DNA from: Littorina saxatilis | Lineage: Eukaryota > Mollusca > Gastropoda > Littorinimorpha > Littorinidae | DNA length: 64,000 nt | Direction: 5' to 3' | Assembly (NCBI RefSeq): GCF_037325665.1 | Contig: NC_090255.1 | Span: forward strand, 36,714,533 to 36,778,532 | Shown here: one piece after another, positions 1-19,684 of the stretch | How positions within the stretch are numbered: the stretch's first letter is position 1 | How the letters are laid out: every line of letters begins with the position of its first letter | Notes under the pieces: model-generated | What the model was told of the DNA's origin: nothing | The model's database searches: none | What the model saw: only the letters and a program-made list of their open reading frames with translations | Translations under genes and position numbers: made by a program

Positions 1-207
1 TCAAATCTAGTTTTTACGTCACGCGTTTGCCAAGATCTGCAGTCTTGGTGGGAGCAAAACAACGAATGGTTTGGAACATTGGAGAAATAAAGTGAGTCAC
101 GGGTGACGCAATAACTACACGTACGCGCGCGTGCAGGTCTTTGCTACACGTTCGATCATCTAGAACACTGTAAGTTATTAATCATTGCGTGTACTTCGTA
201 TTTTCAG

Positions 208-8198
<7,991 letters not shown>

Positions 8199-9007
8199 AC
8201 ATATGACCGTGACTGAGACTGAAGAGATGTAAAAGAAGCTTTAAAGCCTGTCCTAGTTCTTCGTATGCTTTTTGGAACTGTGACGGCGTGTAAATATACT
8301 GAAAGGCATAAATTCTGCAAATAGTGCATTGAACGATTTTGCTCTCAAACGAAAATCAGATTGAACCTGTAATTTGTAGTTGACATCTTGAGTGTTGGAG
8401 CAAATGTTTCACGCTGTCAGCGTGCGCTTTGCAGTATTGCTGATCCAGCCACAGCTCACTGTGCTAATAAAGACAATGGGCTGAACGGGAGACAATAACG
8501 TTAAAAAGATAGTGTATGGCCCTATAAAATGCAACAGGCTGTTTGGCTGTATCCAGATATCGCAATCATGCCACGACTTGATGAAGGAGAGAGACAGCAA
8601 GCGATTGGGATGCTTAAAGCTGGCCAAAGCATTGAACGTGATGAACACTGAACGTTTTCCGAAATCATTGCGCTTGGACTCAGTCACTTTTTTTGAAAAA
8701 TTGTCATTTCATGATGTTCTATTCAAAATCAATTAAGCGAAGGTTTATAAACACTAAAATGGCCAATAAATAAAATATTCAAACATTGAAAACATTCACC
8801 ACTGAGTTGATTTTTTGTGATTTTTTAAAGTTCCGTTTGCGGAATTTATGCCTCTCGGTATAGGTACGTGAATTCCGTGACTCTGTCGAGTCAGTTTGTA
8901 TGGGTTGTAAAAGAGTGAATAATCTTGCTTATAGTGAGGGAAACTTTCTACACGCGCTTCTTGTACACGCTTTTCATACACAAACCTCGCTAATGACTGG
9001 CTTAACC
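8199..9007. other. 3' UTR and downstream unique sequence
   Basis: Contains the 3' untranslated region of the BBE-like gene and A+T-rich DNA with AATAAA-like motifs near 8767. No repeat or gene was recognised after about 8500. Confidence 0.5.
8466..8471 (+). terminator. Polyadenylation signal of the BBE-like gene
   Basis: AATAAA about 270 bases after the stop codon, the first such hexamer downstream. A second cluster lies near 8767. The usage is inferred from position. Confidence 0.5.
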
Positions 9008-9314
9008 GGCATGGTTGGCCTAGTGGTAAGGCGTCCGCCCCGTGATCGGGAGGTCCGACGGGTTCGAACCCCGGCCGGGTCATACCTAAGACTTTAAAAT
9101 TGGCAATCTAGTGGCTGCTCCGCCTGGCGTCTGGCATTATGGGGTTAGTGCTAGGACTGGTTGGTCCGGTGTCAGAATAATGTGACTAGGTGAGACATGA
9201 AGCCTGTGCTGCGACTTCTGTCTTGTGTGTGGCGCACGTTATATGTCAAAGCAGCACTGCCCTGACTGATATGGCCCTTTCGTGGTCGGCTGGGCGTTAA
9301 GCAAACAAACAAAC
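9008..9314 (+). mobile_element. tRNA-derived SINE, type S4
   Basis: Head GGTTGGCCTAGTGGTAAGGC with B box GGGTTCGAACCCCGG, then a body with TGGCATTATGGGGTTAGTGC and CGTGGTCGGCTGGGCGTTAA, ending in (CAAA)n. It abuts the family-4 repeat that follows. Confidence 0.75.
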
Positions 9315-10072
9315 AACAAGTCGCGTAAGGCGAAAATACAACATTTAGTCAAGTAGCTGTCGAACTCACAGAATGAAACTGAACGCAATGCAATGTTTCA
9401 GCAAGACCGTAGCATCGTCAGTCCACCGCTCATGGCGAAGGCAGTGAAATTGACAAGAAGAGCGGGGTAGTAGTTGCGCTGAGAAGGATAGCACGCTTTT
9501 CTGTACCTCTCTTCGTTTTAACTTTCTGAGCGTGTTTTGAATCCAAACATATCATATCTATATGTTTTTGGAATCAGAAACCGACAAGGAATAAGATGAA
9601 AGTGTTTTTAAATTGATTTCGAAAAAATAATTTTGATAATAATTGTTATATATTTAATTTTCAGAGCTTGTTTTTAATCCAAATATAACATATGTATATG
9701 TTTTTGGAATTAGCAAAGGATGGAGAATAAGATGAACGTAAATTTGGATCGTTTTATAAAAAAAAATTTGTTTTTACAATTTTCAGATTGTTAATGACCA
9801 AAGTCATTGATTAAATTTTAAGCCACCAAGCTGAAATGCAATACCGAAGTCCGGGCTTTGTCGAACATTACTTGACCAAAATTTCAACCAATTTGGTTAA
9901 AAAATGAGGGCGTGACAGTGCCGCCTCAACTTTCACGAAAAGCCGGATATGACGTCATCAAAGACATTTATCAAAAAAATGAAAAAAACGTATGGGGATA
10001 TCATACCCAGGAACTCTCATGTCAAATTTCATAAAGATCGGTCCAGTAGTTTGGTCTGAATCGCTCTACACG

Positions 10073-10161
<89 letters not shown>

Positions 10162-10229
10162 CACGACCCTCGTCTCGATTCCCCCCTCGATGTTAAAACA
10201 TTTAGTCATAACTTGACTAAATGTAAAAA
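9315..10229 (+). mobile_element. Family-4 repeat, complete copy a
   Basis: Starts AACAAGTCGCGTAAGGCG, followed by ACATTTAGTCAAG. Ends with a hairpin whose arms are CATTTAGTCA and TGACTAAATG, then AAAAA. The body includes AAACATATCATATCTATATG, GCCGGATATGACGTCATCAA and GTCAAATTTCATAAAGATCG, with a (CA)n run at 10076-10156 close to the 3' end. No protein-coding frame; non-autonomous. Confidence 0.85.
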
Positions 10230-11286
10230 TGACTGGCTTGAAATGTCCCGTGAGAAAGTTTCACTCAATAAAAGCACGAGTATTCACCCTTTCTCCACCA
10301 TTACATACCAGGCAGAATTAATTCCAAACACGTCTATTGCCATGAAAGTACTGCGTGTCGTTCTGGTGTGACTGTGAGCTGCTTAATATATATACTATAT
10401 ACTCCTCACATATCCAACCAGAAAGTTAACAATTACAGGAGAAAAAGAAGAAGCTGTAGAAGTTTGTCAAAAAATGTCTTCTTTTTGAAAAAGAGTTGGC
10501 TTGTAAACTGCCTCGAAAGTTCTGCTTTTATTCCTGATTGGATTGCAAGTTGCTCTGCTTTAGATTTGAACAAGTATTGTTAGAGGGCGGGGGGTTAGTT
10601 GCAGAGGCACCTGAGAGGCGGTGGTAGGATATGGGGAAGCGCCGGGGAGGGGGCGGTAGAGGGTATGTGGTGCCGTAGGTAGGGGGGGGGGGGGGGGGCG
10701 GGTAGGATTTGTGAGGTTTCTTTAATACTGATGTGTAGCAATTACCTTGTTTTTATATATCTTCGAGTCGCTTTATGCTGTTGACAGAAGGGTTTGAACG
10801 AGCACAAACGTGAAATATCATCAAATCGGTTAATCAAGAAACGCATTTTAGACTTATTGAATACATTGTTGTTCTTTTTCCCCAACATCGTACATTCTCA
10901 CAAATACATTTGGACATTTCTACTGAGGCGATGGAGGTTCATAATTACGCCGGAATTTCGCAAAATGCACGTGCAAAGCTATGACGCCGTTGTCACAAAC
11001 TGAAAACTCTGCCTGAACAATTCTTCTCATTGCGGTAAATGCGCATGCGTGTCGGTGTGTCAAGTGTGCAAGTAAAAAGGGTATTGTAGTTGTACATATA
11101 TTACTTTAGATATTTTTTTGTTATCATGGGTTTTATAAATTTTCTTCTCTTCTTCTTTTATAATTATTAATTAATGACCTATATGTGCTGATGACCAATT
11201 TAATTTCCTTTGTTGGATCAATAAAATGTTATGAGTTATGAGTTATGAGTTATGAGTTAACATGGGGAGATTAATCAGGTCGTGAA
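10230..11286. other. Intergenic DNA without recognised gene
   Basis: Mostly A+T-rich unique-looking sequence with a G-run at 10681-10698 and GTTATGA repeats at 11230-11258. Short open frames show no known domain. Confidence 0.5.
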
Positions 11287-11288
11287 TA

Positions 11289-11358
11289 ACCTAACCCTAA
11301 CCCTAATCCTAACCCTTACCCTAACCCTAACCCTTATCCTAACCCTAACCCTAACCCA
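11289..11358 (+). repeat. Interstitial telomere-like repeat (CCCTAA)n
   Basis: About eleven CCCTAA/CCCTTA/CCTAAT units in a 70-base tract, the complement of the TTAGGG telomere motif used by molluscs and vertebrates. Units are imperfect, so this is an old internal tract and not a chromosome end. Confidence 0.85.
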
Positions 11359-11419
11359 TGGTAATTCGTTCGGTCAAAGGGTCGCATTTTTTAAGTCCAA
11401 GATTGGCGCATGCGCATTG

Positions 11420-11870
11420 GACTGGGTGGCCGAGTGGTAACGCACTTGCGCTCGGAAGCGAGAGGTTGCGAGTTCGACCCTGAGTCAGGGCGTTAGCAAT
11501 TTTCTCCCCCCTTTCCTAACCTAGGTGGTGGGTTCAAGTGCCAGTCTTTCGGATGAGACGAAAAACCGAGGTCCCTTCGTCAGTGTACACTACATAGGGG
11601 TGTGCACGTTAAAGATCCCACGATTGACAAAAGGGTCTTTCCTGGCAAAATTGTATAGGCATAGATAAAACATGTCCACCAAAATACCCGTGTGACTTGG
11701 AATAATAGGCCGTGAAAAGTAGGATATGCGCCAAAATGGCTGCGATCTGCTGGTCGATGTGAATGCGTGATGTATAGTGTAAAAAATTCCATCTCACACG
11801 GCATAAATAGATCCCTGCGCCTTGAGTCCGAGTCTGGAGATACGCGCGCGATACTGTAAGACTTCATATA
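11420..11870 (+). mobile_element. tRNA-derived SINE, type S5, copy a
   Basis: Head with A box TGGCCGAGTGGTAACGC and B box GCGAGTTCGACCCTG, and a long variable arm (CGCTCGGAAGCGAGAGG) like a class II tRNA. The body contains CTTTCGGATGAGACGAAAAA, GTGCACGTTAAAGATCCC and ATTCCATCTCACACGGC. A second copy lies at 15906. Confidence 0.8.
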
Positions 11871-12060
11871 ACTAATGAGAAGGATTGTTCAGCAGATGTT
11901 TCAGTTCGTGACACCGTTCCTGTTTTCAGATGCCTATGATCCACGTGCAATCATAGTGATTTGAACTTGAAGATGATTTTTGCGGGAGAGAATGTCTATA
12001 TACCTTACATGATTATTTTGAAGTACAACGCACAAAATGGAAAGGGGTACACTGTTGTCA

Positions 12061-12395
12061 GTTTATAACACCCCCGGTATAGGGGTGTGTATAGGATTCG
12101 GTCCATGTGTTTGTTTGTTTGTGTTCGCATATAGATCTCAAGAATGAACGGACCGATCGTCACCAAACTTGGTGAACAGGTTCTATACATTCCTGAGACT
12201 GTCCTTACAAAAATTGGGACCAGTCAAACACACGGTTAGGGAGTTATTGGTGGATTAAAATTATACAAGGACTTATAGAGGGACATCTTAATGGTCAAAG
12301 GGAAATAACCATTCTCACTCAGTCACTGCCACCAACTGAGAAGGTTATTTCCCTTTGACGGGGGTGTTTTTCCTACCTCGGAGGAATTTCTTGTT
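12061..12395 (-). mobile_element. Family-6 short repeat with AACAAG end and 3' hairpin
   Basis: Read on the minus strand it starts AACAAGAAATTCCTCCGAGG, then has ACACCCCC (complement of 12360-12367). It ends in a hairpin ACACCCC (loop TATACC) GGGGTGT (12068-12088) followed by TATAAA. Inside, GTCAAAGGGAAATAACC at 12294-12310 is a perfect inverted repeat of 12343-12359. Only one copy is in the window, so its boundaries rest on the end design shared with other families. Confidence 0.55.
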
Positions 12396-13923
12396 TTGCT
12401 CCTTATTGCCTACTTGTTCGTGTCCTTGGGTGTGTATGTCATGATAATTATTCAGATCAGTAACATGTACAATATTCCACAAAATGTTTTAGAGACATTT
12501 CCAGATTTTGAAAATCTGATAAGTATGTGCCATTGAATGTTTTTTTTATTGTTTACTTACCATTATGGATTTTGAGTTATACGTCGTTTCGTGCCATAAA
12601 ATGCGTTAAAATCTCATCTTTTCCTCAGTGCAAGCTTACATTAGGATTTAAGCTTTTTGTGCTGAAGCTAAAGTATCTGCAGACACTGCTGCTAAGCGGA
12701 GCCTTTCAAGTAGCCAAGGAGTATGTATTTAGTCCGCCATCATGTACGTTAACCTTTGTTATCAGTAGGCTACATACCAGGATTACTGAAAATAAGCATT
12801 ATATGCTTGAGTTAGTTATCCTAAAAACCATGTATTGTTTTTGTCATGATAATAATTGAATAAAGTTTTGTTTAAACCAAGTAGCCGAGGAGTTAGCTGT
12901 GTCACATCAAAAGTCCCGACGCAAGAGGCGTGCACAGCTAAGCCAACACCGGTGTCAATTTACAAAATTATTTCAGCTGAAAACATTTTCCACACGGCAC
13001 CTTTTCGTACGTGACAATGTGATTTATGCTCTAACCTCTTCATAGTGTATAATGCTATTATGTCAGATGCTGCCAGGCTGCTGTTATTGTGCATTTTCCA
13101 AGTGAACTAATCCTCAAGTTATTCAGTCCTTGGAACACGTTAAATATATCTTAGTTTACATGATGATTATCACGGGGAGGAGGACGCCTGTAACTGTTTT
13201 ACATGTGTTAATTTGTCTGTGGTCCTCGGTGATTTTGAAACTGCACAGATTAAATTTTGAAATAAAAAACACGTTTTTGTGTGTCACTACTATGTTGTTG
13301 TTGTAACTACTGAGTAGGCCTATTAGGCCTATGTCAGTAAACGCTTCCAAATCCTACTGTAAATCCGTGTGATATCATTTTCTGGACATGTCTGTGACAT
13401 CATTTGCTAACAGTCAGCATATTAGAAATAACTTATACTAAACCGCAATCAGCGTTAAGTGCACACGGACTCGATTTGTATGTCAGAGTATAAGTTCTCA
13501 CACCCTGTCACCCAATCAAAAAGAGAACATGCTGTTAAAACAGGTTTGTTTTTTAATTTGAAAAGAAACATTGTCGCAAAAGGAAGAAAGGAGACGCGTC
13601 CGACACCTACACAACGAGCGTGAGTGAATACATTACATCTTCACACGACTCGTACAGTGTTTACGTCGGAAACGTGATTTGCACAGCGCGTATCTCTCTG
13701 ACAGTGCCCCAGGTTGCTCCTTAAAGGTGCTGTTCTTCCCGTGGAGGCGATCTTGGTCACCACCACAAATCTGTCCATTTTGTTTGTTAAGCCCCTCGTC
13801 ATGAAGCGCTCCTCCCTTCACCGAGAAAGCAAAAAGGGACTCAAGTCAGTAGGGACAGATACTGAGACAGATCAAGTGTCATAGAGCCAAACCACACACA
13901 CACGGAAACACTACATGCCTGCA
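12396..13923. other. Intergenic DNA without recognised gene
   Basis: A+T-rich; a run of short open frames without known domains. No terminal repeats or tRNA-like heads noticed. Confidence 0.5.
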
Positions 13924-14058
<135 letters not shown>

Positions 14059-14126
14059 ATTTTTTTATTTTTGACTGTCATGCTTATCTTTTAATTGTTT
14101 TACGTTTGTATATATATGTATTTACT

Positions 14127-14519
14127 AGAGGAATACCCGCTTCGCCGGGTAGCCGGCTTCGCCGGGATGAAATACTTGGAGCCGTACGCCGGCTTTGCCG
14201 GGTCCGAACAATGGACCCGCCAAGCTTAGGTCCCTCCCAGATTCGTGGAATGGGAACAGCACGAAAATGATTCAGTGGCCATAATGCCATTCCTGACCAT
14301 ATCGAGTCCCATCCTTGTCGACGAATGTAACCGTGTTAATCACCTTTGGAGGCGAACTCCACTCAAACAGGATTGAGCAATTTAGAGCTTATCTCTAAGC
14401 CCTTTTGATCTGGTATGGCTTCTCAAAGGAAGGCCAGTACATACAAATACACAAAAGCCGCCAGACCACATCACAAACAGAACTGAACAATCCACAGGTG
14501 TTGCCCACATAGAGAGAGA

Positions 14520-14561
<42 letters not shown>

Positions 14562-15225
14562 GAGAAGCCGTATATATAGAGAGATAGATGACAGTGTATT
14601 TTTCGCGTGGCTATAAATTGATTCGACCTTTGCACTTTTACAGTGAGGATAATTTACGGGTCCAATTTACGTTCTGGACACTGCGGTGACCTTCTAAAAA
14701 TAGTAACAGAACGCCGGGAATATCCGAAGATGCCCCACTCATACTATAGTGCACCATACGAAGGAAGGGAGGTAAACGCTGAAAACCTGGAGAAGATAAG
14801 GAAGAGTTACTTATAATGGTGAAATGAACACAAAAACCAAAATCGGTTCAGCGCTGCGCGCTGAGAGCACGTGTTGAAATATCTCATCGATGATATTGTG
14901 TCCGGGGTGTAGCTGAATACGGTGTCCAAATTTGAAAAAGATCCACCGAGAACTTTGGCGTTGTGATGTGGTGTAGCGGCTTTGGTGTGTCGGTATGGGG
15001 GCCCGGGTAGCTGAGGTGGAACCAAAATCGGTTCAGCGCTGCGCGCTGAGAGCACGTGTTGAAATATCGACCAGGTTGTGTCCTGTCCCGGGTCTACCTG
15101 AATATGCCCACCAAATTTGAAGCAGATCCATCGAGAACTTTGGCCGTGCATCGCGAACTCACACACAGACACACAGACACACAGACACACAGACAGACAC
15201 AAGTCGTATATATATAGAAGATTAG
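14127..15225 (+). mobile_element. Family-5 repeat (CCCGCTTCGCCGGG end)
   Basis: Starts CTAGAGGAATACCCGCTTCG, with strong hairpin potential (CGGCTTCGCCGGG repeated), and ends ACACAAGTCGTATATATATA then GAAGATTAGA. Two near-identical interior modules (14838-14958 and 15021-15143) both hold AACCAAAATCGGTTCAGCGC and AACTTTGGC. (CA)n stretches at 14521-14555 and near the end. No coding frame. Confidence 0.65.
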
Positions 15226-15905
15226 AATAGTCCCTCTCTGGGCGAGGGCTGGTTGAAAAGAAGCTCGTTTATATTGCTTATGCCACAACCCTCGTAAAAT
15301 AAAATTTGATTTGATTTGATTTGATTTGATCTCTCTGTGGGTATAAAACACACACACACACTGACACACACACACAACTCTCTCTCCGTCACTCTCTCTC
15401 TCACACGCACACTGGTGACACAGACACACACACACACACAAGCACACACACACATACTGCCGAAACGGTCAAAAGCATCTCTTAAGTGCCCGTGGTCAAC
15501 CTACTCATGTACTGACCCTGGCTTGTTTTGTCATTTGGTCTTGACCTCAATGCCAATGGCCAGTTGACCATACGGTCTGACAGCTGAGTGTTTTGCACTG
15601 TTCACATGACCGCAAGAAATGTCAAATGAGTTCTTCCCTTTGCTATGAAAATAAGTTTTTGGTGATTGAAACACCCAATGGCCCATGCCAAAAAGAAACA
15701 TAAACAAGTCGTGGGAAGTGATATCTAAACATTTCGTCAATCTGTCAGCCTAAAACAAAAAATCAAAACTGAAAACCTAGGATCAGTCATTTTTGTAATT
15801 TTAAAGAACCACTTCATTATTAATGTTTGATCTCCCAAACCGTAATGTAATCCCATAGTCCAGGCTGAAATAAAGATTGTTTGACGAATATTTCAATCAT
15901 TTTGA

Positions 15906-17126
15906 ACTGGGTGGCCGAGTGGTAACGCCGCACTTGCGTTCGGAAGCGAGAGGTTGCGAGTTCGACCCTGGGTCAGGGCGTTAGCAATTTTCTCCCCCCT
16001 TTCTTAACCTAGGTGGTGGGTTCAAGTGCTAGTCTTTCGGATGAAACGAAAAATCGAGGTCCCTTCGTGTACACTGCATTGGGGTGTGCACGTTAAAGAT
16101 CCAACGATTGACAAAAGGGTCTTTCCTGGCAAAATTGTATAGGCATAGATGAAAATCTCCACCAAAATACCCGTGTGACTTGGAATAATAGGCCGTGAAA
16201 AGTAGGATATGCGCCGAAATGGCTGCAATCTGCTGGCCGATGTGAATGCGTGATGTATTGTGTAAAAAAAAATTCCATCTCACACGGCATTGAATATGTG
16301 TGCGATATAAAAAAAACAAGAAGAGCAAACGCTCGATCGAGTCACTTTCGCAGTTCTGAATATTATATGAGGCATCAGATGGACAGGAAGAAATTGCTAT
16401 TCACAACACAATACAGATGTAAATAATTTGATGTAAAGAATAATCCTATAAAGTTTGAATCAAATCCGATGAATAGTTTCAGAGATATGATATTTCAATT
16501 TTTTTCCTTCAAGACATACCTGTGACCTTGAAAAAGGTCAAAGGTCACCAAAGCAGACGTCAAAGTGTAGAGGTCACTGGGAGTCACGTTCACATAAAAT
16601 TTGAGCCCGGTCAATTCAAGTTTATAGTTTCCGAGAAAAGCCCAACGTTAAGTTGTGTGTTGCCGAACAGAAAAGGCTAGTTATCTCCCTTGTTTTTCTG
16701 ATAACGTTCGTAAAAGGCTACAGATGTAAATACTTTGATGTAAAGAATAATCCTACAAAGTTTCAATCACATCCGATGAACTTTGTCAAAGATATAAAAT
16801 GTCTAATTTTTCCTTTGACGCTGACCTGTGACCTTGAAAAAGGTCAAAGGTCAACGAAACCATCGTTAAAGTGTAGAGGTCATTGGAGGTCACGACTAAA
16901 CAAAATATGAGCCGGATCGCTTTGATAGTTTCCGAGAAAAGTCCAACGTTAAGGTGGTGTCTACGGACGGCCGGCCGGCCGGACGGCCGGCCGGACAGAC
17001 TAACACTGACCGATTACATAGAGTCACTTTTTCTCAAGTGACTCAAAAATCCCTGCGCTTAGAACTGTACCCACGGAATACGCGCGATATAAGCCTCATA
17101 TTGATTGATTGATTGATTGATTGAAA
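15906..17126 (+). mobile_element. tRNA-derived SINE, type S5, copy b, split by a family-1 repeat
   Basis: The head and body at 15906-16314 match the copy at 11420. The SINE then stops and its 3' end (ATCCCTGCGCTTAGAACTG, then ACGCGCGATATAAGCC and an (ATTG)n tail) resumes at 17050. The family-1 element lies in between, so it inserted later. Confidence 0.8.
16315..17049 (-). mobile_element. Family-1 repeat, copy a (longest, two modules)
   Basis: Starts on the plus strand with AACAAGAAGAGCAAACGCTC and ends with GAGTCACTT (loop) AAGTGACTC then AAAAA. The strand is given relative to the other copies. It holds two related modules of roughly 330 bases, each with AGGTCAAAGGTCA (a DR1 site), and a (CCGGCCGG)-rich array at 16969-16995. 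Confidence 0.85.
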
Positions 17127-17139
17127 AATGAGGTTGTTA

Positions 17140-17290
17140 CAGTGCAGCCTCAACCACTTTTAATAGCCGGATATGATGTCATCAGACTTTCTTCTGTTTT
17201 TTTAAAGGGGGGAAAACATGTCCGGAAGTCATGTAAAAGAATTCACATGCAAACTTTCACAAGTAGTCTCCAGTAGTTCCCATCATACAG
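17140..17290 (+). mobile_element. Family-4 repeat fragment (3' part)
   Basis: Diverged match to the family-4 3' region: AAAAATGAGG, then CAGTGCAGCCTCAACC, AGCCGGATATGATGTCATCA and AGTCTCCAGTAGTT. Neither end is preserved. Confidence 0.55.
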
Positions 17291-17296
17291 GCCCAT

Positions 17297-17465
17297 TGTT
17301 GCTGTTATTAAGATTATTATATTTAAGATTGATTTAAGGCGCTTATGTTGTGTATTGTTGCTGTTATTAAGATTATTATATTTAAGATTGTAAGGCGCTT
17401 AGAACTATTTTAGGATTTGCGCCCTATAAATACCCTGATTATTATTATTATTATTATTATTTAAG
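17297..17465 (+). repeat. Duplicated SINE-like tail with (ATT)n
   Basis: The stretch GTTGCTGTTATTAAGATTAT and following bases occurs twice, about 57 bases apart. It is followed by GCGCTTAGAACTA, TTTGCGCCCTATAAATACC and (ATT)n, the type of tail seen on several tRNA-derived SINEs. Confidence 0.5.
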
Positions 17466-17857
17466 ACTTGATTGCAAAGTCTGCGGTACACAGACACACA
17501 AACACAAAGACACACACACCAAACATACGCATACACACACACACACACACACCAGAGCTCCCAACAAACACTCTACCTAGAGGGTCCAGGGACCCCCAAC
17601 AATCATTTTAAGAGGGTCCCAAAACCAGGAGGTCTTTTGGCTCTCCTGTGAGACCTTCCATAAAGCGTTGTTTGTCATTATATTTGTCATTATATTTGTC
17701 ATATATCTGTCTGATTTACTCTGTAAATGTGTGTTAGTTCAGATCCGGAAGTAGATTTTCTCATCTTCAAAGTCCAGCCAAGTTGACGTTCTTGTCCTTT
17801 CTGTATGGAAACTAGTACCAATGATACACCTGATGATGCATATTTACTGTGTCACGG

Positions 17858-18233
17858 ACGGGCGCAGTGGCATGGTGGTAAGACGTCGGCCTCTTAATTG
17901 GGAGGTCGTGAGTTCGAATCCCGGTCGCTGCCGCCTGGTGGGTTAAGAGTGGAGATTTTTCCGATCTCCCATGTCAACTTATGTGCAGACCTGCTGGTGA
18001 CTTAACCCCCTTCGTGTGTACACACAAGCACAAGACCAAGTGCGCACGGAAAAGATCCTGTAATCCATGTCAGAGTTCGGTGGGTTATGGAAACACGAAA
18101 ATACCCAGCATGCCTACTCAACAAAAGCGGAGTGAAGCTGACTATGCTCTCAGAGTATAGTTAGGGGAACCCAAATGGGCAAACGAGCTCACACATAACC
18201 AGACGGCAGAAAATTCTGGAACGCTGAAGACGA
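17858..18233 (+). mobile_element. tRNA-derived SINE, type S2, copy b
   Basis: Matches the copy at 4231 along its whole length (head GGTGGTAAGACGTCGGCCTC, body GTGCGCACGGAAAAGATCC, tail GGAACGCTGAAGACG). Short flanking repeats TGTGTCAC and TGCGTCAC fit a normal target duplication. Confidence 0.8.
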
Positions 18234-18357
18234 ACTGCGTCACAGGAACCGCTCTTTTTGATTTAATTGCGTTATGGGACCCCTCTCCAAGAACTTCTAG
18301 TACATGTTTTCGGCTTCTGGTGCAAAAAGGAAGCAGGGACCCACAGTTTGGGTAGGC

Positions 18358-18360
<3 letters not shown>

Positions 18361-18408
<48 letters not shown>

Positions 18409-18485
18409 CTACACACACATACACATACACACACACAAACACATGCACACACACACACACATGCACACACACACACACACACACA

Positions 18486-18521
<36 letters not shown>

Positions 18522-18537
18522 CATTCACGCACACACA
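18361..18537 (+). repeat. (CA)n microsatellite
   Basis: About 177 bases of CA repeat interrupted by ATGC and ACAT units. Open frames across it are low-complexity only. Confidence 0.95.
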
Positions 18538-18815
18538 CCACTACCATCATCATGAAATGACTACCATCACAACATGTCCAAACGGAAAGTAACAACATAA
18601 GGCTGGAATTATGATATGATTTTAATTAAAGCTTACTCCAAGACATAAATGTCACCTTAATTACTGTTTACAAGAACTACAATGGCACTTGTATTATATA
18701 ACAGGAAAGGCAAATGTGGATCCATCTTGTCGTAATGCTTAACAATTATCAAACATGATATAAGTTAATTGTAAAAGCACCCTTTTCCATTATTTTCATT
18801 AACAAAGTCAGAAAA

Positions 18816-19684
18816 AACAAGTCGCGTAAGGCGAAAATACAACATTTGGTCAAGTAGCTGTCGAACTCACAGAATGAAACTGAACGCAATGCAACGCAGC
18901 AAGACCGTATACTCGTAGCATTGTCAGTCCACCGCTCACGGCAAAGGCAGTGAAATTGACAAGAAGAGCGGGGTAGTACTTGCGCTGAGAAGGATAGCAT
19001 GCTTTTCTGTACCTCTCTTTCTGAGCGTGTTTTTAATCCAAACATATCATATCTATATGTTTTTGGAATCAGGAACCGACAAGGAATAAGATGAAAGTGT
19101 TTTTAAATTGATTTCGAAAATTTAATTTTCATATTAATTTTTATATATTTAATTTTCAGAGCTTGTTTTTAATCCAAATATCACATATTTATATGTTTTT
19201 GGAATCAGCAAATGATGGAGCATAAGATGAATGTAAATTTGGATCGTTTTATAAAAAAAATATTTTTTTTACAATTTTCAGTTTTTTAATGACCAAAGTC
19301 ATCAAGTAATTTTTAAGCCACCCAGCTGAAATGCAATACCGAAGTCCGGGCTTCGTCGAAGATTACTTGACCAAAATTTCAACCAATTTGGTTGAAAAAT
19401 GAGGGCGTGACAGTGCCGCCTCAACTTTCACGAAAAGCCGGATATGACGTCATCAAAGACATTTATCAAAAAAATGAAAAAAACGTATGGGGATTTCATA
19501 CCCAGGAACTCTCATGTCAAATTTCATAAAGATCGGTCCAGTAGTTTAGTCTGAATCGCTCTACACACACACACAGACAGACACACACACACACACACAC
19601 ACGCACGCACATACACCACGACCCTCGTCTCGATTCCCCCCTCTACGTTAAAACATTTAGTCAAAACTTGACTAAATGTAAAAA
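18816..19684 (+). mobile_element. Family-4 repeat, complete copy b
   Basis: Both ends match copy a: AACAAGTCGCGTAAGGCG at the start and the ACATTTAGTCAA (loop) TTGACTAAATGT hairpin plus AAAA at the end. (CA)n at 19563-19615 precedes the 3' block. Confidence 0.87.

Noticed and set aside
11289-11358. True chromosome end
   Set aside because: Tract is short, imperfect and flanked by ordinary sequence on both sides.
18272-18598. Cys/Val-rich 108-codon frame
   Set aside because: Complement of the (CA)n microsatellite.
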